Shown: positions 15,676 to 23,978 of the stretch, one piece after another
Layout of the letters: every line of letters begins with the position of its first letter
How positions within the stretch are numbered: the stretch's first letter is position 1
Assembly: GCA_022791495.1 (NCBI GenBank)
Contig: JAAVZE010000016.1
Span: forward strand, 1 to 36,611
Length of the DNA stretch: 36,611 nt
Direction: 5' to 3'
From: Eubacterium sp.
GTDB taxonomy: Bacteria; Bacillota; Clostridia; Lachnospirales; Lachnospiraceae
Program-made: the position numbers and the translations under genes
The notes under the pieces: generated by a model
Databases searched by the model: none
The model's input: only the letters and a program-made list of their open reading frames with translations
Told to the model about the DNA's origin: nothing

Positions 15676-18600
15676 ATGAGACAAATGTGGTACAAAGCAG
15701 CAAGTAAAAAAATACTGGCAGTACTAACTGGGCTTTCTCTACTTTTTACCAGTCTTGGACTGCCTGCCAACACCTCTCTGGCAGAAGCAGATGCTGTAAC
15801 AGCAGTGCCTAAACAGCCAGAAATAAAAAACATAAACCTGAATACCAGACAGGAAGACGGCAGCTACGTCATCGCTGGAATCAGCGACCCCGGACAGCCT
15901 TACCTCTCACAAATCGCGGCAGACCAGGCCAGAAACAATAACTGGGGAGAAGAAAAAGATGCTGATGGCACTATCATCAAAAGCGGAAGTTATGTCTATT
16001 ATGGAAACTACCAGCAAAGCTCTAATGGAGATGGCAGCTACAATACAGAACCGCTGAAATGGCGTATACTGGATGCAGACACACAGGATTTCAATGCAGA
16101 AAACGACACAGCGGCACACACAATGTTTCTGCTGTCTGACAAAGTGCTGGACCAGATAAATTTTAACGAAAGTCAGAAAGATGGTGTGAATTATTCCGAA
16201 TGCAATCTGAGAAAATGGCTGAACTCCGAACCATTCAATGGTGACTATCTAGAAGGCGGCTTTCTGGCCAACGCTTTTAGTACATCGGAACAAAAAGCCA
16301 TTGCAGTCAGCAGCAAGTGTAAAAACGATGAGATTGAAATAAAAACACTGGTAAAAGATAACTGCGGACTGTCACAGGACGGTGTGACAGATCAGCTGTT
16401 TGTCCTTAGTGCAGAAGAAGCGAATAGCAATGTTTATGGATTTTATAACCTTAATGGATGGGGCGCCACCAATACCAGAGCATTAACAGCAACTGAGTAT
16501 GCAGCGGCAAAAGAGATCCTGTCTCTCGAAAAGGATACCAAAAGCTGGTGGCTGCGCTCACGTGCCACAAACAGTACCATCAGCACTGGTATTGTGGACC
16601 ATGCCAACTGGCTCTGGGCGTGCAATGTCGATTGTATGTATAGCACTGGGCCAGCCAGGGTTGGGGTTGCACCTGCATTTAATCTCAAGCTGTCATCTGT
16701 ACAGTTCACATCGGCCAGTGGATCGGACAAATCTTCCTCTTTCACCCAGACATCTGACAGCGACAGCCAGGAATGGAACCTGACAATGTCAGGTGGAAGC
16801 GGATTTAAGGCTTCCAGGAACAGCAGTGAATCGGGAGCAGTGAAACAAGGTGGAGAAGTCACTGTGGATATTACTGCCATGGGCTCACCGGAGAACAGAG
16901 TGGAATATACACAGATTTCCGCTATGCTTGTAGATCAGGAGAATACCGTAGCAGCCTATGGTAAAATTGCAGAAACAGATGCTGAAAAAGCAGTAATTAC
17001 CATTCCTGCTGAAATCCCCAAGGGTGATTACACACTGAAAGTGTTTGCCGAAGAGGTCAATTCAACCTCTGCACAAAATATGACGGATTTTGCCAGCAAT
17101 ATGGTTAATATTCCGATTACAGTAGACGATATCTATACGGTAACAATTATTAATCCGGCCAACAGCCATATCACACGTTCTACAACACCAGAAAATGGAA
17201 CCGAAAAACAGGGAATACTAAAACAAGGAGGCAGTTTTGCACAAGTGACCTACACCGCAGACAGCGGATATTATTTCCCGGAAAACTACAGTGCAGGAGA
17301 AGTGAATGGAATTACCATAACAAGAAATAGTTTTAACCAGATCACAGTATCCGGGAATCCCACTGCAGATGTCGGTCTGACCTTGACAGCAGCATCAGAA
17401 AAAGACAGCCAGGCGGCACCGGAAGGTCTGGGGGAGGCAGACCGGCAGATTACAGGCACTACCTCTGCTATGGAATACCGGATAAAACCCACAGATGAAA
17501 GCAGTACTGACTCCGCATGGACAGACTGCACCACTGATGTCACAATAGTATCACCGGGAATCTATCAGATCCGTTTTCAGGAAACAGAAACCAAAAAAGC
17601 CGGTACAGTGACAGAAATAACTGTACTTCCAAGATATACTGTTACCATTACAAATCCAGCCAACAGCCATATTATACGTTCCGATATGCCCGGAAATGGC
17701 ACAGAACAGCAGAAATTGACTAATGGCGAAGCGATTACCTCTATAACTTACAGGGCAGCGGATGGGTATTATTTCCCAGATGATTACTATATTACAGGAC
17801 AGAATGGTATTACAGTGATACGTAATAGTACCAGCCAGATTACCGTATCGGGAATTCCCACCAGGGATGTCATCCTGACCCTGACAGCAGCAACAGCAGT
17901 CCCCGCTGCAAAGCCGACTCCCACTGGGCAGCCAACAGCCAAACCGTCTCCGGCAGCAACCCCCTCCACAAAGCCAGCTCCCACTGGGAATCCCTCCGCA
18001 AAGCCGACTCCCACTGGACAGCCAGCAGGCAAACCGACTCCGGCAGCAACCCCTTCCACAAAGCCAGCTCCCACTGGGAATCCCTCCGCAAAACCAACTC
18101 CCACAGGGCAGCCAACTAATGAACCAGATCCCACTGGTCAGCCAGCAACACAAAATCCAGAGGGAACCATTCCTCCTCAGGCAAAATCCCGTGTAACATG
18201 GTGGAAAGCGACAGGAGTAGATGGGTATGATATCTTTGCCGCACCATGCGGAAAAAAACTCAATGCCAAATCACTGATTACAACGGTAAAGGGCAAAAAA
18301 ACTCCTACTTCTCTGGCAAAAACTGCCGGCAAAAAACTTCATGGAAAGAAAAACTATAAAGTTAAAATAAAAGCATATAAACTGGCTAACGGAAAAAAAA
18401 TATATTTAGCAAGCAGCCAGACCTACCATGTGGCATCCACAAAAAGCAAAACCTATACCAATGCCAAAAAGATTCGGCTGCCCAAAAAATCCATTATCCT
18501 CAAAAAGGGAAAAACCAAACACATCAAAGCAACCATTGTAAAGCAGTCCCCAAAAAAGAAACTGCTTCCAAAATCACATGGAGCTCCTCTGCGTTACCAA

Positions 18601-18729
18601 TCGACAAATGCCAAGATTGCGGCGGTAACATCAAAGGGCAAAATACACGCCCGTAAAAAAGGACGCTGCAATATCTATGTCACCGCATTAAACGGCGTGA
18701 GCACCCGAATAAAAATAACCGTAAAATAG
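15676..18729 (+). CDS. Large secreted DUF6273 repeat protein
   Basis: 1017 residues. A signal peptide is clear (basic start, then ILAVLTGLSLLFTSLGLP, cleavage near residue 36-43). Residues of about 100-345 match the DUF6273 pattern: YVYYGNYQQSS, PLKWRILDAD, MFLLSDKVLDQINFN, LRKWLNSEPF, WWLRSRA and RVGVAPAFNLKL. Two related modules of about 90 residues follow near 487 and 654 (YTVTIINPANSHITRS, YYFPENY). Then comes a Pro/Thr-rich spacer with a 30-residue tandem repeat (from 745), a fibronectin-like segment and a very Lys-rich C terminus ending in a BIG2-like fold. There is no LPXTG anchor; the basic tail may bind the wall. AAGGAG precedes ATG 15676. It is flanked by its likely regulator and kinase. 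Function unknown. Confidence 0.9.
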   Translation: MRQMWYKAASKKILAVLTGLSLLFTSLGLPANTSLAEADAVTAVPKQPEIKNINLNTRQEDGSYVIAGISDPGQPYLSQIAADQARNNNWGEEKDADGTIIKSGSYVYYGNYQQSSNGDGSYNTEPLKWRILDADTQDFNAENDTAAHTMFLLSDKVLDQINFNESQKDGVNYSECNLRKWLNSEPFNGDYLEGGFLANAFSTSEQKAIAVSSKCKNDEIEIKTLVKDNCGLSQDGVTDQLFVLSAEEANSNVYGFYNLNGWGATNTRALTATEYAAAKEILSLEKDTKSWWLRSRATNSTISTGIVDHANWLWACNVDCMYSTGPARVGVAPAFNLKLSSVQFTSASGSDKSSSFTQTSDSDSQEWNLTMSGGSGFKASRNSSESGAVKQGGEVTVDITAMGSPENRVEYTQISAMLVDQENTVAAYGKIAETDAEKAVITIPAEIPKGDYTLKVFAEEVNSTSAQNMTDFASNMVNIPITVDDIYTVTIINPANSHITRSTTPENGTEKQGILKQGGSFAQVTYTADSGYYFPENYSAGEVNGITITRNSFNQITVSGNPTADVGLTLTAASEKDSQAAPEGLGEADRQITGTTSAMEYRIKPTDESSTDSAWTDCTTDVTIVSPGIYQIRFQETETKKAGTVTEITVLPRYTVTITNPANSHIIRSDMPGNGTEQQKLTNGEAITSITYRAADGYYFPDDYYITGQNGITVIRNSTSQITVSGIPTRDVILTLTAATAVPAAKPTPTGQPTAKPSPAATPSTKPAPTGNPSAKPTPTGQPAGKPTPAATPSTKPAPTGNPSAKPTPTGQPTNEPDPTGQPATQNPEGTIPPQAKSRVTWWKATGVDGYDIFAAPCGKKLNAKSLITTVKGKKTPTSLAKTAGKKLHGKKNYKVKIKAYKLANGKKIYLASSQTYHVASTKSKTYTNAKKIRLPKKSIILKKGKTKHIKATIVKQSPKKKLLPKSHGAPLRYQSTNAKIAAVTSKGKIHARKKGRCNIYVTALNGVSTRIKITVK
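17908..18117 (+). repeat. 90-bp tandem repeat encoding a Pro/Thr-rich spacer
   Basis: Two nearly identical 90-bp units (17908-17997 and 17998-18087) and a partial third encode AKPTPTGQP...KPAPTGNPS. In-frame units of this kind change number by slippage or recombination and often space a surface domain away from the wall. They cover roughly residues 745-815 of the DUF6273 protein. The opposite strand has long open frames here only because of the biased composition. Confidence 0.9.
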
Positions 18730-18776
18730 AGGGGAAATTAAAAACCCTCAGGGACACAAAAAGGAGGATTACGCAT

Positions 18777-20093
18777 ATGGATATTCAAAAAATGCTTCCG
18801 GCACTGCCACAGTTCCTAATACTGCTTCCTACAGTAATATCCTGTTATTTGACTGTAAGAAACCAGTTGAAATATACAGTATTCATGACCGCTGTCTTGT
18901 GCACCGCAGTGCTGGTTCCCTACTCCATCCTATGCGCATGGCTGCATGCAGCACTGCAGATTGATGTCAACATCATCCTCCTTCCGTCCCTCATACTGTT
19001 CTTTTTCCTGTATCGCTACACAGTTACCATCGACCTGTCCAGATGTCTTGCAGTCTATATAGGTGTCTGCGCTATTGAGACCTTCCCGGCACAATTTGCT
19101 TATGCCTTTGATGCCTACCTGCATCCCACATCCGGCGCAGCAAACTTTTCTATGGAAGCAGCGTTTTTTCAACTTGGACTTTCCTGTCTCATGCTGATCG
19201 CTTTTGCATTCCCTGCCAGCCGATATTTTACATGGGCAGTTGATAATCTGGATTCCCCCAAAATATACTATTCCACAGTGGCACTGTCCTCTGTTTTTCT
19301 TTTCTTGAATATCCTGGCGGTTCCTCATTCTTACAGCACTCTTCAGGCGGGACGGCTCTCCTATCTCTTCCCCCTGTTGGAGGGGGGGGCATTGACACTA
19401 CTTGTGACAATCTATCTTTTATTCTATCGCGGAATGTCCATCATACTGGAATACACAAAATTGCAGGAACACTCCCAGCTTCTCATGATGCAGGCAAACC
19501 AGTATCAGATACTACAGGAACATCTGAACCAGACCGCAAGACTGCGCCACGACTTCCGCCACTCTGTACGGCTGCTTACCGCCCTGGCAGAAAAAGGAAA
19601 TATCGACAGCATTCGGAGACATCTGGAAGAATACAATATCCAGCTGGCTGAAAGTGCATCTGTCAACTACTGTTCCAATGATGCACTGAATGCACTGCTA
19701 GGATATTACCACGAGATGGCTGTCTCCGCAGGGATTGATACCGACTGGAAAATCGCATTGCCAGAGCCACTGACCATCTCTGAACTTGACTTGGCCTCAC
19801 TGCTGGGAAATCTAATGGACAATGCCATTGCCGGCTGTCAAACCATACCAGAGAACTCACGGTATTTCTGCCTGACCTCCGAACTCCAACAAGGAAACCG
19901 GCTGTATATCGTCTCCACCAACAGCTTCGATGGGAAAGTCCGAAAAGACAAGGATGGATACCGCTCCACTAAACACAGTGGAAAAGGTACCGGTCTGGCC
20001 TCCATCTCTGCCATTGCAGAAAAGCACCATGGATCCGTACAAATTTCCCATAACAATAAGGAATTTTTCGTAGATGTGGTATTAAAAATATGA
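18777..20093 (+). CDS. GHKL sensor histidine kinase (AgrC-like)
   Basis: 438 residues. The N-terminal half has about six hydrophobic segments (from roughly residue 10 to 218). The dimerisation helix carries the phosphoacceptor H258 in ARLRHDFRH. The GHKL ATPase domain shows the N-box LLGNLMDNAIAG and the late glycine motif HSGKGTGLASISAIAEKH. AAGGAGG lies nine bases before ATG 18777. The gene starts 47 bp after the surface protein, so it is probably co-transcribed with it, while the partner LytTR regulator diverges upstream. The membrane domain lacks a large extracellular loop, so it may sense a peptide or membrane signal. Confidence 0.94.
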   Translation: MDIQKMLPALPQFLILLPTVISCYLTVRNQLKYTVFMTAVLCTAVLVPYSILCAWLHAALQIDVNIILLPSLILFFFLYRYTVTIDLSRCLAVYIGVCAIETFPAQFAYAFDAYLHPTSGAANFSMEAAFFQLGLSCLMLIAFAFPASRYFTWAVDNLDSPKIYYSTVALSSVFLFLNILAVPHSYSTLQAGRLSYLFPLLEGGALTLLVTIYLLFYRGMSIILEYTKLQEHSQLLMMQANQYQILQEHLNQTARLRHDFRHSVRLLTALAEKGNIDSIRRHLEEYNIQLAESASVNYCSNDALNALLGYYHEMAVSAGIDTDWKIALPEPLTISELDLASLLGNLMDNAIAGCQTIPENSRYFCLTSELQQGNRLYIVSTNSFDGKVRKDKDGYRSTKHSGKGTGLASISAIAEKHHGSVQISHNNKEFFVDVVLKI

Positions 20094-20152
20094 ATACTTC
20101 ATCCTTTTTGTGCCTCATAACAACATACTGCATGGGATTGAAAGTAATAAAT

Positions 20153-20953
20153 TTATTTAGTAGGCATATACAACGCATTCTCCTGGAACAATTTGCAGTA
20201 TTCCATCTGCCAGTTGTAAAACTCATAATTCTTATCTTCCATCCAGTTTGATTTAGTTTCTTCATTCAAGGATTCATCTGCCTGAACAAGTTGTGGAACC
20301 GTATGTGCGTAAAAAAGCGTTCTTTCTTCCCACACATCGCATATCATATTCGGATAAACAAAATTTTTATTTCCTTCTTTGAATAAATTTCCTATATGGC
20401 TGACGTGCTGTTTCTGACCTCCGTCGTCAATCAATCTTTCTGTTTGAGCATTCAAATGCCCAAATCCACATATAACCAGGACTTTTTTGTTCTCATAAGC
20501 ATCAAGCTTTTCCATAATATTCCTATGAATCTGGTCGTCTCTTTCATCTGTAGTTGTATTTGTTTTAAAATCATTAGTAATTTCCCAATAATCAATCATT
20601 TCGACAGGAATATTATTTTCAGAACAATAGCTGTAAGCCACGCACATATCTATCGGACCATCTACAACTCCGTATTCGATAAAACTATTTTCTCGAGCTT
20701 CAATAAACACAACGTCAGGATCAATATTATTTATAGCATTTAACATTTCCTCTATTGAATAATTTGCATATCGTTCAAAATGTCCTGTATGAAATGTCCC
20801 CATAATATATACTTCTTGTTCATTTGACATTAAAACCTTTTTGACAGTAAATATTTTAAGATTCACATACAAAGTGACAACAATTAAGATTATTAAAGTA
20901 ATGGATATTGACAAAAACGTTAATACTTTTTTCTTTTTTGTCATTTGTACCAT
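20153..20953 (-). CDS. Membrane-anchored TraB/GumN-like protein
   Basis: About 266 residues. A basic N terminus and one hydrophobic segment (VLTFLSISITLIILIVVTLYV) act as a signal anchor, placing the rest outside. The body resembles the TraB/ChaN/GumN group: the GTFHTGH motif after a short strand, an INNIDPDVVFIEARE segment, and later VLVICGFGHLNAQTERL. Related proteins include TIKI-type metal-dependent proteases and TraB/PrgY, which reduces pheromone activity, so peptide hydrolysis or pheromone control is one guess. I chose ATG 20953 (GAGG six bases upstream) over GTG 20965. It converges on the GHKL kinase gene. The family call is moderate. Confidence 0.6.
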   Translation of the reverse strand: MVQMTKKKKVLTFLSISITLIILIVVTLYVNLKIFTVKKVLMSNEQEVYIMGTFHTGHFERYANYSIEEMLNAINNIDPDVVFIEARENSFIEYGVVDGPIDMCVAYSYCSENNIPVEMIDYWEITNDFKTNTTTDERDDQIHRNIMEKLDAYENKKVLVICGFGHLNAQTERLIDDGGQKQHVSHIGNLFKEGNKNFVYPNMICDVWEERTLFYAHTVPQLVQADESLNEETKSNWMEDKNYEFYNWQMEYCKLFQENALYMPTK

Positions 20954-21238
20954 ACCAAGCCTCACTTTCCACGTGTATTTTTTCAGATATTATGAAAAGG
21001 CAGGCTACTATTCAAAGCAATCTGCCAGCAAAACTACCACACATCTAAACTAATCAGTCCTCTGTCATTTCATTTTGTATTATACTTTGTTACAGGATTT
21101 TCTTTCCCTTAATTTTGCCCTTATGAGCATTCGCAACATGAGGGAAAAGGATATAACACAAGGGAAAGCATAAGGTTAAACTCACCTGCTAATCTTTTGC
21201 GCCAATTTGGTTAATCTTCCCTGTCTTATTCCGTTCAA

Positions 21239-21568
21239 TCATCTTCCTTGCACTTTCTTTTTCGGTCTTCTTTCCGGCAGTTCTGGATACATCTCTTCCA
21301 CCATTGCCTGTAATTTTTCTCTTTCTTCTAAAATTGTTACAGGCAACATAGGTTTTGCACCTTTATATGGCGGCTCTGGTATACTGTCAGGCATATATTT
21401 CTTACTCGCCTCTGTTATCTTTACCATAAACCCACTTCCATAAATCCCACCAAATATCCGCTCTTTATAGTAAAAGATATATCCACCCATCATGGAAATA
21501 TTTCGTATATCTCCCAAATCCGATAATTGATCCATAATATATTCGGTAAGTTCTGTATTCTTCGACAT
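21239..21568 (-). CDS. TfoX N-terminal domain protein
   Basis: 109 residues containing only the TfoX-N domain: ISMMGGYIFYYKERIFGGIYGSGFMVKIT, PPYKGAKPMLPV and MVEEMYPELPE are characteristic. In gamma-proteobacteria TfoX promotes competence, but these short stand-alone Firmicutes versions have no established role. It begins eight bases after the GyrI-like gene, so the two form an operon. The remaining 273 bp downstream towards the TraB-like gene holds nothing recognisable. Confidence 0.9.
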   Translation of the reverse strand: MSKNTELTEYIMDQLSDLGDIRNISMMGGYIFYYKERIFGGIYGSGFMVKITEASKKYMPDSIPEPPYKGAKPMLPVTILEEREKLQAMVEEMYPELPERRPKKKVQGR

Positions 21569-21576
21569 ATCTACCC

Positions 21577-22227
21577 CTATTCCTTTTTCAAAACAAATTT
21601 TCTTCTAATCGGATGTCTAATAACTGTTTTCCACTTCTCCGGCGCAACTCTCCTTGCATCAGACATATAAATTTCATGGTGTAATCTTTCTGCTGTTATG
21701 TCATTTTCATAACCTTGTTGTTCCAGAAATGCATCCATAACAGCTACAGACTCTGGTTCATTATCAAATGGTCCCAGATGCATCATCTGAACACATAAAC
21801 CTTCTTCAATAGTCAAAAACTCTGCCTTTGTGCAATCCAGTTTTTTCTTTTTGGCTGCCGTTTCTACAGCCCATTGAAAATCCTTCTTCGTCACAAAATC
21901 CGGCAGTCGAATAACTGAAATCCAGTTAAATGTATCCTTATTTGCGTAGTCTGCACCTTGAATATCATCTTGCCACCAGAAACCTTCCAGTGGCGGAACA
22001 ACATATTCAAAAAAGCCTTCAATTTTATAATCTGTTTTATAACTCATCTTTAAAGTGTATGCAACTGCATACAATACCCCTATTGCCTGCTGATATTCAC
22101 CATCCGGAGTATTCGGATTTCCTTTTCCTCGAACCGCTATATAATTTGCCTTCGGTATATCAACAATCTCAGGCTTATTTTTCGGCATATAAAATTCTTT
22201 GTATTCCTTCTTAAAATCAAAAGCCAT
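21577..22227 (-). CDS. GyrI-like small-molecule-binding domain protein
   Basis: 216 residues. The stand-alone GyrI-like domain is recognised from FDFKKEYKEFYMPKNKPEIVDIPKANYIAVRGKGNPN, FEYVVPPLEGFWW, LCVQMMHLGPFDNEP and the C-terminal RLHHEIYMSDARRVAPEKWKTVIRHPI. Members bind small molecules, and some hydrolyse toxic compounds; the ligand here is unknown. AGGAGG lies seven bases before ATG 22227, inside the last codons of a decayed upstream gene, which suggests former translational coupling. TfoX-N follows directly. Confidence 0.9.
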   Translation of the reverse strand: MAFDFKKEYKEFYMPKNKPEIVDIPKANYIAVRGKGNPNTPDGEYQQAIGVLYAVAYTLKMSYKTDYKIEGFFEYVVPPLEGFWWQDDIQGADYANKDTFNWISVIRLPDFVTKKDFQWAVETAAKKKKLDCTKAEFLTIEEGLCVQMMHLGPFDNEPESVAVMDAFLEQQGYENDITAERLHHEIYMSDARRVAPEKWKTVIRHPIRRKFVLKKE

Positions 22228-22229
22228 TC

Positions 22230-22390
22230 CTACACCTCCTGTACATAGCGTATCAGTTCATTATAGACTGCATCGCGTGCCTCTTTTGTAATTTTATCAT
22301 CCTAAATCATATTGGTCAACTTCAAATATTTTTCGCAGAATCCGCATTTACACGATTTAAGACTTTCATTACTTCTTTCAGATTAAAGGG
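22230..22390 (-). pseudogene. C-terminal remnant of an unidentified gene
   Basis: Read in two frames, this yields LKEVMKVLNRVNADSAKN, then LKLTNMI, a TAG, and DDKITKEARDAVYNELIRYVQEV with a natural stop just before the GyrI-like start. The break is at an A5 run where A6 would restore the frame. The helical character is clear but I do not recognise the family. The end of the gene overlaps the ribosome binding site of the next one. Confidence 0.55.
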
Positions 22391-22395
22391 TATTT

Positions 22396-22639
22396 TTAAT
22401 GTTTCAAATTATCTTGTTTAATATGTTGCCGCACCTTTTCCTCTATCTCCGTTCTCTCTGGTTTAACACAAATAGCACCTTTCCTTGTTGTTACGATAGA
22501 GGCCGCTGCATTCGCAAACAACAGCATCTCTTCCAACTCAGCTTCAGAAAGGTCTTCTAATCCATGTTCCAATGAATGCTGTCCTATATCCAAGCTTTGA
22601 CAGCATCGAAAGCATATTACAGGAAGCACCTCCTGGAGA
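22396..22639 (-). pseudogene. Internally deleted PfkB-family sugar kinase remnant
   Basis: The segment starts with SPGGASCNMLSMLSKLGYRTAFIG, the N-terminal substrate-binding motif of fructokinase-like PfkB proteins. It then jumps frame into LEDLSEAELEEMLLFANAAA and VTTRKGAICVKPERTEIE, the C terminus of the same family. About 200 residues, including the catalytic GAGD motif, are missing. The natural stop is retained at 22396. It is preceded in the same orientation by a sugar transporter remnant. Confidence 0.8.
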
Positions 22640-22640
22640 C

Positions 22641-22895
22641 CTGTACACAATAATAACTGTTAATAGTTGAAATTGCCATATAAAATAAACAAGTACCGAT
22701 TCCTAAAAGCATGGAAATAACCCAGTATATATTTTTTATAAGTGTAAGCAGTGCTGTCTTTATGGGTATATTTTCTCTTTTTACTGCTTCAACTCCGACT
22801 TTCTCTTTTGTACCAGCAAAACAAATAAGAAACAAGATAGCCGCCACTACTGCAAAAATTCCATACACCGAAGTCCATGCGCGGCTTCCTCTACG
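22641..22895 (-). pseudogene. Fragment of a GPH-family sugar:cation symporter
   Basis: About 80 codons remain: GSRAWTSVYGIFAVVAAILFLICFAGTKEKV, followed by IPIKTALLTLIKNIYWVISMLLGIG and AISTINSYY. These match the middle of glycoside-pentoside-hexuronide symporters (MelB-like). Both ends are lost. The downstream end runs directly into the PfkB remnant at about 22640, so a deletion fused the two. Confidence 0.75.
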
Positions 22896-23009
22896 CAGAT
22901 TTATTTATTAGTTACAGTAATCAGAGGGAGCTTTTTCTATCCACACTTGTACACTAACACCAGAAAATCCGGCTGAAAATTTCTTATTCCCACACTCTCA
23001 AATTTTTGG

Positions 23010-23015
23010 TATAAT
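23010..23015 (+). promoter_or_regulatory. Extended -10 promoter of the acetyltransferase gene
   Basis: TGGTATAAT is an extended -10 element, 48 bases upstream of the GNAT start codon. The -35 position (TTCCCA, 22987-22992) matches TTGACA at four of six bases with 17-bp spacing. It is downstream of the dead sugar genes and faces the right way. Confidence 0.5.
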
Positions 23016-23062
23016 GGATAAAAACAAGCGATTATGATGAAAGATGAAATCTGGAGGGATGT

Positions 23063-23650
23063 ATGAATACACCGCGACTGGAAACCGAAAGGCTTATTCT
23101 AAGAAGGTTTACGAAAAATGATATAGAGGCACTATACTTGATATTGATTGATGAAGAAGTCAACACCTTTTTGCCGTGGTTTCCTTTGAAAAGCATAGAA
23201 GAAGCAAGAGTTTTTTTTGAAACACGATATGCGGCAGAATATGAAAAGCCACAAGCCTATGCTTATGCCATCTGTTTGAAGGAGGATGACTATCCGATTG
23301 GCTATATAAAAGTTGACATGGATGAAAGCCATGATTTTGGCTATGGACTTCGGAAAGAGTTCTGGCACCAGGGGATTGTCACGGAAGCCGGGAAAGCAGT
23401 TGTAGCACAGGTAAAAAAGGATGGACTGCCTTATATCACAGCGACACACGACATTAACAATCCCCGAAGCGGCGGCGTTATGAAGCAAGTAGGTATGCAA
23501 TATCAATATTCCTATGAGGAACAATGGCAACCTAAAGATTTTTTGGTCACTTTTAGAATGTACCAGCTAAATTTTGATAAAAAGAATAGCGATATTTTCA
23601 AAAAATATTGGAACAATACTGCTGTGCATTTTGTAGAAACAGATATTTAG
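23063..23650 (+). CDS. GNAT family N-acetyltransferase (RimJ/RimL type)
   Basis: 195 residues. The start MNTPRLETERLILRRFTKNDIEALY is the standard RimJ/RimL opening. The acetyl-CoA region is DESHDFGYGLRKEFWHQGIVTEAGKAVV, with a late NNPRSGGVMKQVGM motif. Such proteins acetylate protein N termini or small amines, including some antibiotics; the substrate cannot be assigned. GGAGG lies five bases upstream of ATG 23063. It appears intact, unlike most of its neighbours. Confidence 0.93.
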   Translation: MNTPRLETERLILRRFTKNDIEALYLILIDEEVNTFLPWFPLKSIEEARVFFETRYAAEYEKPQAYAYAICLKEDDYPIGYIKVDMDESHDFGYGLRKEFWHQGIVTEAGKAVVAQVKKDGLPYITATHDINNPRSGGVMKQVGMQYQYSYEEQWQPKDFLVTFRMYQLNFDKKNSDIFKKYWNNTAVHFVETDI

Positions 23651-23680
23651 TTTTGGGGTCAAAATAGACAGGATGAGCGC

Positions 23681-23900
23681 ATGGCCTTAACAATCCAAGA
23701 ACAATTAAAAAACCTGCTGGCGGAGCATGGCTTGACGCTGTAACAACCTTCTGAACAGACTGGGCTTTCCAAGTCTGCGCTGGGTAGTTATGAAACAGAG
23801 GACTTTAAGACATCAGCCACTATACCCTTATCAAGCTGGCGAAGTCTTACGGTACGGTAATCGTGAATTCTCATAATGGCCCTCCGCCTGTGCAGCACCC
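23681..23900 (+). pseudogene. Decayed XRE-family helix-turn-helix regulator
   Basis: MALTIQEQLKNLLAEHGLTL is followed by a TAA, then QPSEQTGLSKSALGSYETEDFK in the same frame. This is the XRE regulator form common on Firmicutes integrative elements. A one-base loss follows (AAGACATC where AAGGACATC fits), after which ISHYTLIKLAKSYG reads in the next frame. Nonsense and frameshift together make it dead. It may be a relic of a mobile element, though no integrase is nearby. Confidence 0.7.
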
Positions 23901-23978
23901 GCCTGTGTGTTAATTCATAATATTTATTAATAAGGTCTATATCCAGTCCGGCAGGACACGGCTGGCAACAGTCATTTA

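Noticed and set aside
17551-18153. 200-codon and 115-codon minus-strand frames opposite the surface protein
   Set aside because: They arise from the biased Pro/Thr repeat composition; the plus strand has the signal peptide, domains and ribosome binding site.
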